A DNA stretch of 64,000 bases from Molanna angustata (GCA_963576475.1 OY754980.1:22365434-22429433); one strand, 5' to 3'. Counted from the stretch's first letter, positions 10,497-20,590 are shown. Notes: generated by a model not told the origin, from the letters alone. Numbers and translations are program-made.

Positions 10497-12834
10497 CAAT
10501 ACAATGAATGTTGGTAACCACAAATAAGCTACTGTATTCGACCGATTCGAAAGCAACCGATTCTTTCTCAGGTCGGATGACTACTTGTCATGTTTATGCC
10601 TTATTGCAATAAGCCCGCCATTGTGCACATAAATTTGCTGTAGATAGGTATGTATATAGAATATATAAAACATGACTTTAGTTGAAAAATGGTTTGAAAT
10701 CCCTCTATATTCAACATTTTAGAGTGCAACTTGACCAAAAATAATCTCATTCTTGGAACAATGAACTCTGCCTTCCGAATTTAGTCAACAGTTTGCAAAT
10801 GTCCATCTCTAAATAACATGGCATAATTCCAAAAGACACACGCGTTTGTTGGTGTGTCATCCGAGATTCCAAAAATGTGTTGACAAAAAAAAACAATGTG
10901 TGTATGATTCCTCTCTCTCTCTCTCTCTGTGAAAGATGATTATGATTATAAAAAAAATATATTACGGTGCTCCGTTCTGTTATACCTCCCCCCCCCCCGT
11001 CTCATCCACCGCTTACATGACACTTCACTTTGCGAATACGATCATTACATTACCGACTCGTATCATTATTATTATGAGGTAGGTACCTACACGTATATTG
11101 AAGAGAAAGGGGAGATCCGGGCGCATCGGCCTTAATGCGCTTATCCTGAAACCCAATATCGCTGCATTATAATATTATATTGACATATTGCGTGAATTTT
11201 ATCGATCTTTTCATATTTTTTTTTTCTTATTTGCATTAGCCGATATTGGCACCTAAAAATGATGATTCATAATAAAATTATACGTATTATTTAGTTTCAT
11301 TTTAAGTATTCCTTACGTAAGTTTTGAAAGATTGTGTATCTTGATATTTTCTATTTATTTTTCTGAATTTATTATGAATTGTTGTCTGTATAATTATTGA
11401 ATTTATTTCTTCTCGCTTACTTTATTTTTTTATTTATTTATTGTTATTTCCTCTATCAATTTATAGTTTAGTTTATATTATTTGCTAATACTTTTTGAAC
11501 CAAGCGTGTATTTTCATACATTTTTGTTTTTTTTTTATATATAGGTTTTATCTTTATCTTTATGGTGATTTTGAATGTCTTTTTTGTATGTATATAACAT
11601 GGTTAGTGTAGTATTGCACCCCCTGCTCACAGACTGGAATAAAAAAACTTTATTGTTTATTATTATTACCTATCGATTGCAGATTTATTGATAGAATTAT
11701 ATAATTAACAACTGCCTCTGGTGAAAGAGTTCTGTGCATTATTTGTTTTATTTAATAATAGATACCTAATATTGGTTTTGATGATGCTAGATGTGTCTAG
11801 CAAAATCACATAGACTTAAAGAATTAAGTTTTATACTGTGTTTGTACCTAATTCTTTTTTTTGTTTGTTACTTTTTAAGTAATAGTAAGACTATTTGGAA
11901 AAAAATCGAACCTCGCAAGCTATCAAACTGAGATAATGTGATTTCTAATGATATAAAATACCAACATTCGATAAATACCTGAATAAATCTTTAGAACACA
12001 AATATCAATTCATAAATCCCGACATCCAAGTTTTAGAAATACATATTCATTAGTAGGTATGTAGGTACTTATACGGTGTCGTTAAATAGTTAATAGAATA
12101 GGTAGACAAAACTAGATACCATGAAAATCTAATCATGATCTGCATATAGGTAGGTACCTACACATCTTTGATTCAGATGAAGTATACCTCTTGAATACCA
12201 AACATTCTTCTTGTGTGTCCGATGTAAAATTTACATGAAATATAGGTGAATCAGAGCAAACAAATTAATCCAATTAAAACAAACGTTCACTTGATATTCA
12301 CGAACCCAAAGGAATGCCTGCCCGACTGTTCGTGGGCAAATTGTTGAACAAAAGACATGTGCGCGCTTTATTTGTTACAGATCAATATCAGGCGAGTATA
12401 TTATGTATATATATACAGGTAGGTATACCACGGAAGGACACAGGTGTTAATACAAGGCCCGTTCACTTACCTTCATATCTCGAGTATTATGTAAATTGTA
12501 CGATAGCTAGGTACCTACGTGGAAGCGATGAAACGAGCAAGTAATTAAAAATACTAGTTTGTTCCGAGTAATAAAATATTAAGTAATCTATATTTTTATA
12601 GCATTGTTACCGCGACAGCCTGAGCAAATATAGGTACCTACTAATGAACTATCCCCAGACAATAACGCACTTTTCAATTTTGACATCTTTCATAAGGAAA
12701 ATTCTCATAGCCGAACCTCATTGAAAAATATGCACAATTTTCCGTTACATTTATTAAATCGAATATTTTTAAAAGTTGCATATACCTACACAAACATTGC
12801 TATTTTTCCCTGTCGGTAGTCAATGATATTTTTA
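10497..12834. other. AT-rich DNA with simple repeats and a possible LINE 3' UTR
   Basis: A CT microsatellite lies at 10911-10929 and a run of 11 C at 10988-10998. The stretch 11390-11665 is T-rich and ends in GACTGGAATAAAAAAACTTT followed by TTATTATTATTA, a layout seen at LINE 3' ends, but no coding remnant supports it. TAGGTAGGTACCTAC words are common (11078-11092, 12148-12162). Confidence 0.4.
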
Positions 12835-13090
12835 GACAAATTTTTAAAATCTCAATACAGAAGAAGTTGAAATATTATAGAAGAACCAGGAACTCAAGGC
12901 ACCCACGACCTAAGGTGATAAGAGAACTCAATAAGAAGGCATGATTGGTGAACGTTGCGCTAGCGCATAAAGTGATCACATAAACCAGCCGATGACAGGT
13001 CGTAAACGTGTAGGTGCCTTGGGTTCCTGGTTCTTCTATAATATTGAAAAAATAATAACTTTCTCTCTATTGAAATGATAAGAATTTGTC
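12835..13090. mobile_element. Snapback repeat family, copy b (both arms, complete)
   Basis: The best-bounded member. It starts GACAAATTTTTAAAATCTC and ends with the inverse TTTGTC. Both arms carry the family words (AGAAGAACCAGGAACTCAAGG on the left, CCTGGTTCTTCTATAATATT on the right). The outer arms are inverted repeats, and the centre carries the reversed GGTGAACGTTGCGC and CATAAAGTGATCAC blocks. It could fold into one hairpin. It has no coding capacity, and a TIR DNA transposon origin is likely. Confidence 0.85.
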
Positions 13091-13962
13091 AAAAAATTAT
13101 TTTATTACTTTTCAGTTCAGCTTATTTTCATGAATATATTTTATGATTTTTTGATATTGTTTTTTCTATTGTTTTTAAATCTCAAGGAGTATAGTGTCTT
13201 TAAAGTGAAAAATGTGCTGATAAATGCGTCTTTACATTACGACAACTGATACCTATGTCAAAAAAAATGAAGGGCCGACAGAGTGTACAAAAAAATGGAC
13301 AAAAAATAAGGACTATTTCGTAATTGGGTCCTAAATCATCTGCGGTTAAAAGGTGACTAAAACTATGATTTTATTACTCAAATTGTATTGTGCTCCCGAA
13401 ACACGATGATTACACCCTACCTCAATTTACTTGGAGCCATTTTATCAAAATCAAATGAAATTATTGTGTTCTTTTGAGTAATGGACGGTTAAACTTTAAA
13501 TTTGATCAGATGGCATCAATTTATATAATTAAAGTAGGGTGCCATTAGGACATTTAAGTTATTCTTTTTATTCCTCTTGTTTCGTCAAATCATAACAGGT
13601 GGGCTGTTTCAAACTTATTACATATTTATCGTTCACATCAACTGATTTTTGAAGAGTCAAAACGTTGCCCAATTCAAGTAATCGACTAAACGGAGCACTT
13701 AAGGCCATCGTTAACGTCTATGACCTTGGAAATACGGGATGTACACAAATATGCACATTTATTACCTTCTAATGTATGAAACACGAAAAAATAATGTCTA
13801 TCACAAAACCATATTCGATAGATTTTCATATTCTCTGTCGTTATTTTTTTGTTATTTACAAAAAAAAATTAAAAAGGATTTCATTAAGAACCAATGGTAC
13901 AAGAAAAGTAGATATTTATGAACTATAATTTCAAAAAACATATTCATTAGAATATATGTATA
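13091..13962. other. AT-rich DNA without a recognised gene
   Basis: No repeat family or coding-like frame was recognised. Two CCCTAC-type words (ACACCCTACCTC at 13412, AGTAGGGTGCCA at 13532) are inverted to each other, and might bound an unrecognised small element. Confidence 0.35.
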
Positions 13963-14336
13963 AATAAACAGTTCTTAACAGATTTTTAATTATCTCAATA
14001 CAGACGAAGTTGGAATATTTACTGTAGAAGAACCGGGAAATCAAGGCACCTACAGGGCTTACGACCTGTCATCGGCTGGTTTACGTGATCACTTTATGCG
14101 CTTGCGCAACGTTCACCAATTATGCCTTTTTAATGAGATCCCTATCAATTCAATTTTTGAAAGTTCTATATATTGCAATACTGAAATTCTTTTCACTTGA
14201 AAATAAGGATTTTTACTACAGCCATCTATGTGTGAAATCATACAACATTCTGTTAAAAATATCTTTGACTCCCGACAGGGAAAAAATGCAATGTTTGCGC
14301 ATATGCAATAATAAAAATATTCAATAAACAGTTCTT
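13963..14336 (+). mobile_element. Snapback repeat family, copy c, flanked by 14-bp direct repeats
   Basis: The word AATAAACAGTTCTT occurs at 13963-13976 and again at 14323-14336. The 346 bp between contain the family left arm (GTAGAAGAACCGGGAAATC, CAGGGCTTACGACCTGTC, CGCTTGCGCAACG), an interior shared with copies d and e (ATTTTTGAAAGTT, CTTGAAAATAA), and the word GACTCCCGACAGGG, which also follows copy d. Direct repeats this long are unusual for a MITE and resemble a retroposon target-site duplication. Confidence 0.7.
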
Positions 14337-14801
14337 TAATTCAAGACGAATCTCTAGAGGATCCTGGGGAAATGATTTAAAAATCTACTATTTGGACAAC
14401 AATAGACTCTTAACCAAGTAATTTAGGAATCAAGCATTTCAAAAGAAGCCAAAACTGTCGTTGATAATGTAAATGTAGTGCCTGGGCGAGACAAAATACG
14501 CCTGAAAAAAGAATAAATACCGTTGTAATGAGATCATTACGTACGTAAAGGAACAATATTTAAGAGAAAGAGGAATATGAAATAAAAAAGAAGGATTATA
14601 TAAGCTGCAGACAGCAGAGGTGGATCACGACGAAGGAAATGAAGAAGAGGTGGTTATGGTTATTGAAAGGAACAAAAGATGATGGCTTGACTGAAAATAG
14701 TAAGGTACCTACTTATGTAAGTTTTTAAGGATATGCTGCACCATGGTCAAGTGCACCTTTAAACCTATCTGGCTGACCCTATTCGAGCGACATTGCGATG
14801 T
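14337..14801. other. Purine-rich, non-coding-like DNA
   Basis: A/G-rich sequence (for example GAAGGAAATGAAGAAGAGG at 14634-14652) without a sustained frame. Possibly a decayed retroelement; nothing decisive. Confidence 0.35.
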
Positions 14802-15170
14802 TCAATTGTTGGTACACATGGATAATATATTAAGGTGTCCTTTAAGACAGAGTATCAGCAATTCCTTCAAAGCGCCCCGGAGCAGTCCGTCATACATGGC
14901 GGTGGGAGCATTATGCCTAATGCCGATGTCCACGACTTCCGCTTGCAGCGTGTAATTGAGCAAACACTCGGGCAGTGAGAGTCTTAATCGCCTTATAATA
15001 AATGTATCGCGGCGAGTGTCGGCCGCTAACGAGCCGAGGATACTAACTGCTGACTGATGCAAACAACTAGCTGCTAGCTGCTGGCCTACCTCATTATAAT
15101 TATTTTTATTATTTACACAGCGAAATGAACCGTAGCAGGAGCTGTGACGGAATAACGCACTCGCAAACAA
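14802..15170 (-). CDS. Possible coding exon, unidentified product
   Basis: A minus-strand frame of up to 122 codons ends at TGA (14802-14804). Its last 80 or so codons look protein-like: RLRLSLPECLLNYTLQAEVV, then HNAPTAMYDGLLRGALKELL. Codons there often end in G or C (CTC, CTG, CCC, GAG, ACG, GTC, GAC), unlike the AT-rich flanks. The first 40 residues are less convincing, so the true start may be a splice acceptor near 15050 rather than the ATG at 15170. I do not recognise a family. It could be a terminal exon of a host gene or a piece of an unknown mobile element. Another frame on the plus strand (15125-15337) is weaker. Confidence 0.3.
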   Translation of the reverse strand: MFASALFRHSSCYGSFRCVNNKNNYNEVGQQLAASCLHQSAVSILGSLAADTRRDTFIIRRLRLSLPECLLNYTLQAEVVDIGIRHNAPTAMYDGLLRGALKELLILCLKGHLNILSMCTNN

Positions 15171-15502
15171 AACGAAATTATAATATTTTAAAACATTTTA
15201 TCGAAGGACCGAACAAATGTTGCGCACAGAGCCCTCAGACTGTAAAACAGCAACGGTTTGCAAAGTATGAATCGAAGAATTCGAAGACCCTCCCATTTCT
15301 GATGTCCTCCTTTACATTAGAATTGTGCTCTTGTTAAGGAAATATGAACAGTAAAAAAGATACTTTACCACCACTTACTTTGAAAATATGAATCCATGCC
15401 AAATATTTATGATAAATTTCTGCATTAAAATAAACAAAACAATTCACAGAGAGTATAATAAGACAAGAAATTATAATAAAATTTGATAATTCGGCCGTCC
15501 GC

Positions 15503-16812
15503 CGTGGTAATAATAATAATAATAAATTTGGATAATTTATATAGCGCCGTTTTTGTGAATATCTCACCTCAAGGGCGCTGAAAAAATGATTATGTTGTAT
15601 CATTTCGGCTCTGGTAAGATTTGCGAAAAAGGTGCGTTTTGAGTTTTTTCCTGAACGAAGATATATTTTCGGTTTGTCTGAGGGTGTGTGGGAGCTTATT
15701 CCATGCATTTGGTCCTGCCACAGCAAATGCACGATCACCGAAATTAGTTGTGTGCACCCTGTTTATTTCAACTAATTTCCCAACCATGGATGAAGAGGCA
15801 GAACGAAGTGATGATTGTCTGTCATTTATTGAAAGCGGAATGCACAGTTCAGAGAGGTAAGTAGGAGCCATACCACGAAGTGCTTTAAATATTATGAGAC
15901 AGAGCTTATATTCAATTCTTTCGGGGACTTTAAGCCAATGTAGATTGCGAAGATGGTGAGAGATGTGAGAAAATTTGGAGGCTCCAGTGATGAGTCTGGC
16001 TGCAGCATTGAAAACTGACTGAATTTTATTAATTTCTTTCTTTGGTAAATTCGCATATATACCGTTACAATAATCCAAACGGGAGACAACAAAGGCGCTT
16101 ACCAAAGATTTCATGGCTTCAATTGGGATACTCCTTCGGATTGACTTTAAACGTCTTAGTTGAAAGAAAGCAGAAGAGGTAACTGTGTTAATTTGGTTTG
16201 AAAAGCTTAGATTTGAATCTATTTTGACTCCAAGAAGTTTAACACAGGATTTAGGAAGAATATCTGAATTTTCGAAAGTTAGTGGGGAAGTGTCTATTAA
16301 ATGGCTTCGTTTGCGTGTTGCTGTCCAGAGTAGTTCTGTCTTTGTTGGGTTTAGCTTAAGTTTGTTTGCTGACATCCAAACACCGATATCTTCGATACAT
16401 TTACAGATTGTGGTTTTTAGATGGTGAGCATTTTCTGGTGAGCAATAAAAGTAAAGCTGCCAATCGTCCGCATAACAGTGTGCGAGTAGTCCGTGGGAGT
16501 CAATGATTGAAAATATGTCTTTTGTGTATAAGATAAATAGTAACGGACCTAGCACGGAACCTTGGGGAACTCCGAAATTTACAAAAGCGGGAGATGATTT
16601 TAGGTTATTGAATTTGATTGTTTGGTGTCGTCCTGTGAGATAAGATTGAAACCATTTATATGTGTTTTCTCGCATACCGTAAGTTGTTTTGAGTCTTTCA
16701 GTGAGAATAGTGTGATCAATCGTATCAAAAGCTGCACTCATGTCCAGAAATGCTAATAGAACATGATTTCCGGTTTCAGTAGCTAGAATCGTATCAGATA
16801 ATATTCGGGTTT
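15503..16812 (-). mobile_element. CR1/L2-type LINE, 5'-truncated, best copy
   Basis: A 1.3 kb minus-strand non-LTR element. The 5' end is lost at about 16812, inside the reverse transcriptase, where it meets a tRNA-like segment. Downstream come a long open frame, a short 3' UTR holding the family hairpin (15543-15579), and a tail of TTATTATTA units (15503-15524). Other copies of the same group are at 42965-43190 (plus), 8283-8880 and 21955-22045 (minus), 20283-20590 (plus), and tail-only copies at 16975-17035, 25800-25862 and 36055-36135. The clade is assigned from motif style and could be Daphne-like. Confidence 0.9.
15590..16807 (-). CDS. Non-LTR retrotransposon reverse transcriptase, C-terminal 405 codons
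   Basis: The frame is open for 405 codons and lacks its N-terminus: in-frame residues continue upstream of the first ATG at 16741. Counting from that Met, a motif A-like AFDTIDH is at residues 4-10, GVPQGSVLGPLL at 57-68, the catalytic YADD at 90-93, KLKLNPTKTEL near 127-137, LGVKIDSNLSF at 170-180 and LDYCNGIY at 222-229. The C-terminus carries FGDRAFAVAGPNAWNKLP, a block shared with the copies at 42973-43128 and, decayed, 20.4 kb. The absence of stops or frameshifts suggests fairly recent insertion. Without the endonuclease and the front of the polymerase it is not autonomous. Confidence 0.93.
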   Translation of the reverse strand, partial: RILSDTILATETGNHVLLAFLDMSAAFDTIDHTILTERLKTTYGMRENTYKWFQSYLTGRHQTIKFNNLKSSPAFVNFGVPQGSVLGPLLFILYTKDIFSIIDSHGLLAHCYADDWQLYFYCSPENAHHLKTTICKCIEDIGVWMSANKLKLNPTKTELLWTATRKRSHLIDTSPLTFENSDILPKSCVKLLGVKIDSNLSFSNQINTVTSSAFFQLRRLKSIRRSIPIEAMKSLVSAFVVSRLDYCNGIYANLPKKEINKIQSVFNAAARLITGASKFSHISHHLRNLHWLKVPERIEYKLCLIIFKALRGMAPTYLSELCIPLSINDRQSSLRSASSSMVGKLVEINRVHTTNFGDRAFAVAGPNAWNKLPHTLRQTENISSFRKKLKTHLFRKSYQSRNDTT

Positions 16813-16814
16813 GG

Positions 16815-16968
16815 CTTACGTCCGGGCGTCATTGGTTCGATCCCCAGATGAGGAGAAATCAATTTAAATTAATTTCTCAAGCAAATATTGCTTCTATGGG
16901 CTGGAAACAATGGTTATTTGGAAGAAATTGGTATATTGCAATACAATCGCCACTTACACAAATTTTAT
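16815..16968 (+). mobile_element. Probable tRNA-derived SINE (family C), partial
   Basis: GGTTCGATCCCC at 16832-16843 fits a polymerase III B box, but a convincing A box is lost at the junction with the LINE. A body without coding signs follows. A related word, GAATCCCCTCCAGATGAGG, occurs at 55136-55154. Confidence 0.35.
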
Positions 16969-16974
16969 TATATT

Positions 16975-17035
16975 ATTTATGATTTATAATGCGCCGATTT
17001 CGTGAATATCTCACCTCGCTGAGAAAAAAAGATTT
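16975..17035 (-). repeat. CR1/L2-like LINE tail only
   Basis: On the minus strand CAGCGAGGTGAGATATTCAC, then a GGCGCATTATAAAT stretch, matches the last 60 bases of the LINE at 15503-16812 and is followed by an AATAATATAATAAAA tail. Either an extremely 5'-truncated LINE or a SINE that uses the same end. Confidence 0.7.
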
Positions 17036-17040
17036 TGACT

Positions 17041-17671
17041 ACCTACTTCCTTTTAAATCGAACAAATATTTTCAAAATATTATAAAAAACATGCTAATTG
17101 AGAGCAGAGTTAGTCACTTGCACGAGTCTTGATTTTGCACAAAGAATGATCCCTTTAAGTTCAAGTCGAAATCCATAAAATATGCGCGCTTAGGTGCAGA
17201 GTAAAAAAAACTTTGAGAAGCCGTGACCTACATAATAATTTTATTTTGTCTTTTTGTACGTGACAGCTGTTACAGTTTATTCTTACATTTTCAAAGTTTG
17301 TATTGTTATGATGCATGTGTTTAAAATTACATTACCATTACCTTCATCATTACCCTTACCTACCTAGATACTTACCCGAATTACCCGTGAATTTAATAAC
17401 AAGGTAAGCACCTATTTATAATCAACACTACATAACCATATTATTTATTTAAAATTAATTTATCACATTTTCTTCGTTGATGAGAAATAATTTTACTAAA
17501 ATCTATATTTAAGTTTTAATATTATTCGAAATGACAGCTGCATCCAACACACTACTCTAGAGTATCATTTAATTTTCAATTTTAATTATTCACAAACAAA
17601 TATTTCACGTTGGTGTTTGGAGTATGTAACGAAATTCACAGCGTTCTGTTTTCAAACCAAACCCTTTAAGA
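17041..17671. other. Unique AT-rich DNA with two TGACAGCTG words
   Basis: No gene is seen. TGACAGCTGT at 17261-17270 and TGACAGCTG at 17532-17540 combine a TGACAG (Meis/Homothorax-type) core with an E-box CAGCTG. A third copy is at 45237-45245. Functional meaning is speculative. Confidence 0.35.
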
Positions 17672-18050
17672 ATCCAAGGCACCTACAGGGCTTACAACCT
17701 GTCATAAGCTGGTTTACGTGATCACTTTATGCGCTTGCGTAATGTTCACCAATTATGCCTTTTTATTCAGTTCCCATATCAGTGTAATTTTTGAAAGTTA
17801 TATAGGTAGGTATATTTGAATAATGTGAAACAATTCATTTGAAAATAATATAATAATAAAGTGATCACGCAAACCAGCCGATGACAGGTCGTAAGCCCTG
17901 TAGAGTGTAGGTGCCTTGAATTCCTGGTTCTTCTATAATATCCCTACTTTGTCTCTATTGAGATATTAAAAGTTTGTCAGTAAAATCATATCATTTGACT
18001 CCCGATAAGGAACAAAATCCAATGTTTGCGTACCTATATGCAATTAAAGT
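17672..18050. mobile_element. Snapback repeat family, copy d (both arms)
   Basis: The left arm (CAAGGCACCTACAGGGC, CATTATGCGCTTGCG-like words) begins abruptly, missing the outer 40 bp. The right arm runs through AAAGTGATCAC, CAGCCGATGACAGG, GTAAGCCCTGTAG, CCTGGTTCTTCTATAATATC and ends ATATTAAAAGTTTGTC at 17978. The next 70 bp (GACTCCCGATAAGG and CAATGTTTGCG) match the tail of copy c at 14268-14304. Confidence 0.8.
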
Positions 18051-18601
18051 TTTTTCTTCTACATATAGAGTGCAGAATGGGAATAGCAAGTTCGGTGCTT
18101 TCAACGGATTTTTCAAACGGAAGAATGTTTTTTCAATTTTTTTTTTTCAATTTTAGTACCTAGGACAAGTCAAGGTACCTACATTTTCGACGCCCTATTC
18201 TGTGTAAATCGCACACTTTGATCGTTATAATATTGCGACGTCTCTGTGTTTTATAACGAATATCACGGTTGATGCGTTATAAATACATAATTTACTCGTT
18301 AAAAAGATAACGTTAATCGACGGATACTTACTTATCTATAAATTAGAACAGTACGTTGATGACTGCAAATTAATATAGGTAGGTACACATGGCATGTCAT
18401 CATTACAACCACTGACTGACTTCAAGAACATATGTAATGCTGTAGCGGTCATTCTCACTATTTAATGATCATTCTCACTATTTAAATAGTCAATATTCAT
18501 ATAGGTATGTGCTTTTAATACTTTTGTTGAATAAAATCAAATGGACACTGAATGACTGATTAATGCATAAACACGTAATGGTAAATAAAGATCATTCTAT
18601 A
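18051..18601. other. Unique DNA without a recognised gene
   Basis: No gene or repeat family recognised. A 20-bp word ending CACTATTTAA is tandemly duplicated at 18448-18484. Confidence 0.4.
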
Positions 18602-18772
18602 AAATGATTTAAATTAAACATAAAATACTATACTTTGTATATTTCCTCTTGTTTATTTTTAGTTCATCACTACATGTTTCGGGAACGTCCGTTCCCTTCC
18701 TCAGGTGGTGATTACCTAAAAATAATCAATTGGAAATATACAAAGTATATTGTTTTATGCTTAATTGAAATG
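18602..18772 (-). mobile_element. Penelope-type/hammerhead-like palindrome
   Basis: Inverted arms of about 65 bp (left: ACTTTGTATATTTCC, then TTTATTTTTAG; right: CTAAAAATAATC, then GGAAATATACAAAGT) close on a small core. On the minus strand the core reads CTGAGGA (18698-18704), a perfect stem GGGAAC/GTTCCC (18681-18696), then GAAAC (18676-18680), and CAC/GTG closes below it. This order is that of a hammerhead ribozyme, which is known from Penelope-like retroelements. One extra A between CTGAGGA and the stem departs from the canonical core, so cleavage is uncertain. No protein is encoded. Confidence 0.6.
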
Positions 18773-20082
18773 ATTTATTCAATATGCATTTCCATAAAGT
18801 TGCAGCCTACACGTTTGATTATTTAAAAGATCATTCGCACAATTTGCGTAGATCATTTTTTTGCTTAGATCAATTTGCATAGATCATATTTATTCCCTCC
18901 AGTAGCTAATGTTCAGTTCTATCCAATAATATACCTACTGTACAAAAAATAATACAAAGTTTTTTTTAATATAAGAAGTAGGTACATATTATAAGACATT
19001 TCAGAAATGATAAATGAAGTAAGATAATTGAAATAGTATCATATTTTTAAATTTATTTTTGTTATATTGTATTTCAAATTATGTGACAAGCAAAACTATG
19101 AATCGATCTGATATGTTTTAAATAAGTGGGTATTTAATATTCAATTACAAAATTATTAGTAAAGTTTAATTTCTTTCCAAATACTTAATTAATCAGTCTG
19201 GGTGTGAATTTTAGGTTTCATATATTTAAACCTCTGTTATTACTAATCAATACCTTTTAGAAACGACGAGTCCAGTACATCAACTATACCTAAAACGAAC
19301 AAACTTATGTATGTACGTTTATATTTTATTATTTCTGTGCGTCTACATATATATTATATTATGTAGTGTAGGTATATAATGGTATACGTATGTATGTAGG
19401 TATATACGTACCTAGGTATATAAATATACATAGTTCGTACTACCGTCTAGACTTTAGACGTAACTTGATGCATTTTACTTCAGTCTCCGAAATAAATTCC
19501 CTTGGTAGATTTGATTGACAGTTCACTTCTCCGGGACTCTGAGGCCGCATATGTGACGTGAGTGCATGAGCTGGTAGGGTCCCAACGTATAACCAATGAT
19601 ATACTAACATAACTATAGAGTATCTATTATATTTTTTCTATGCTTCATTGGGTTTATTTTTTTGTAAAAACAATATTTAATAGAAATTAAGTAATAAGAG
19701 TGGCATTAAACTGGAACACTATTGATTTTATTATAGTTATTTATAAATCAATTCAATAAGAGCTTCAGTGAATGATAGTGATAAAATCTCGTATATTTAT
19801 TCGAAGCATCATTTTTCACTTGGTACTAAATAGCACATTTATTAATTTACGCTTCTAGCTTCCGTAATAAAGTAAAAAACGTTTGTTATTTAATTACAAA
19901 TAGAAGTTTTATGGCAAATAATACCGAAAATAGGTATAGTAATAGTGATATGAGCATGTTTTTTTCGTTGAAAACAACCAATACAAATTATTTACATCTA
20001 AAAATTGCCGCAAAAATCATTAGGAAAACAAAACAAGTTGAATTAAACAATTTTTTATAACAGAGTGGAATGATCTAGCAAT
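18773..20082. other. AT-rich DNA, one unusual GC-richer patch
   Basis: Mostly low-complexity. The patch 19480-19600 is GC-richer and contains the TGATTGACAG site annotated separately. No gene is visible. Confidence 0.4.
19512..19521 (+). promoter_or_regulatory. PBX/MEIS-type (Exd/Hth) composite word TGATTGACAG
   Basis: The exact ten-base composite known to bind PBX (Extradenticle) with MEIS/Prep (Homothorax) occurs in a GC-richer patch. A second exact copy is at 35447-35456. A match alone does not show binding. Confidence 0.3.
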
Positions 20083-20256
20083 TTTTTTATTTATGAATAT
20101 GTCCTTGTAACAAGTACATATTCATCCGAATAAATTCCCTAAGCTAAGTATAAATGCTTGTACTATAGGTGAACGAAATAGGTCGTGGCAGGATTCGATC
20201 TAACGATTAATAACCCAGCTCGCTAACCACTCTGCCACGACTCATCTATTGGATTT
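20083..20256 (-). mobile_element. tRNA-derived SINE (family A), copy 2
   Basis: The minus-strand tRNA-like head (20181-20252) has A-box and B-box regions with several substitutions, followed by the family body (TTTATACTTAGCTTAGGGAA, CTTGTTACAAGGACATA) and an A-rich tail represented by the T run at 20083-20090. More diverged than the 34.6 kb copy. Confidence 0.8.
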
Positions 20257-20282
20257 GTTATAGTAACAATTACATTCAAGTT

Positions 20283-20590
20283 ACATTCAAGAGCTGTGTC
20301 AGAAAAAAGAGCTATCTGGGAGGCATCTCACACTCAGGTCTTCTGGATCACAGAGTAACAACTCCCTAAAGGAGTTTGATAGAGCCAACAAAGCAGCTTA
20401 CTATGATCGATTCTTTAGTGTGATTGGTCCAATAATTTTGGAATAGATTGCCTCCAGATGTCCGCAGTGCACAAAGCAAGAGGACTTTTTTTAGAGCTAC
20501 ATAGGACAATATAAGCACTCCTGGAATGATCCTGAATCATTAAACAGCGCTGTATAAATTATTTATATTATAATCATTATTTCAATTCCA
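20283..20590 (+). mobile_element. CR1/L2-like LINE 3' fragment, subfamily B
   Basis: Plus-strand C-terminal remnant. With one frameshift (an extra T near 20440) it reads FDRANKAAYYDRFFSVIGPI then WNRLPPDVRSAQSKRTFF, matching the FGDRAFAVAGPNAWNKLP region of the 15.5 kb LINE. The 3' end has the inner stem AATGAT/ATCATT and CAGCGCT but has lost the left AGCGCC arm, then a TTATATTATAATCATTATT tail. Confidence 0.8.

Noticed and set aside
10055..10556. Several minus-strand frames of 99-155 codons
   Set aside because: They are antisense to the LINE fragment at 10091-10496, whose plus-strand protein has clear family motifs.
14350..14362. CTCTAGAGGATCC resembles a cloning-vector polylinker
   Set aside because: The match stops at 13 bases; the following CTGGGG and flanks do not continue as vector, so coincidence is more likely than contamination.
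15621..16427. Plus-strand frames of 79-80 codons
   Set aside because: Shadows of the minus-strand reverse transcriptase at 15590-16807.
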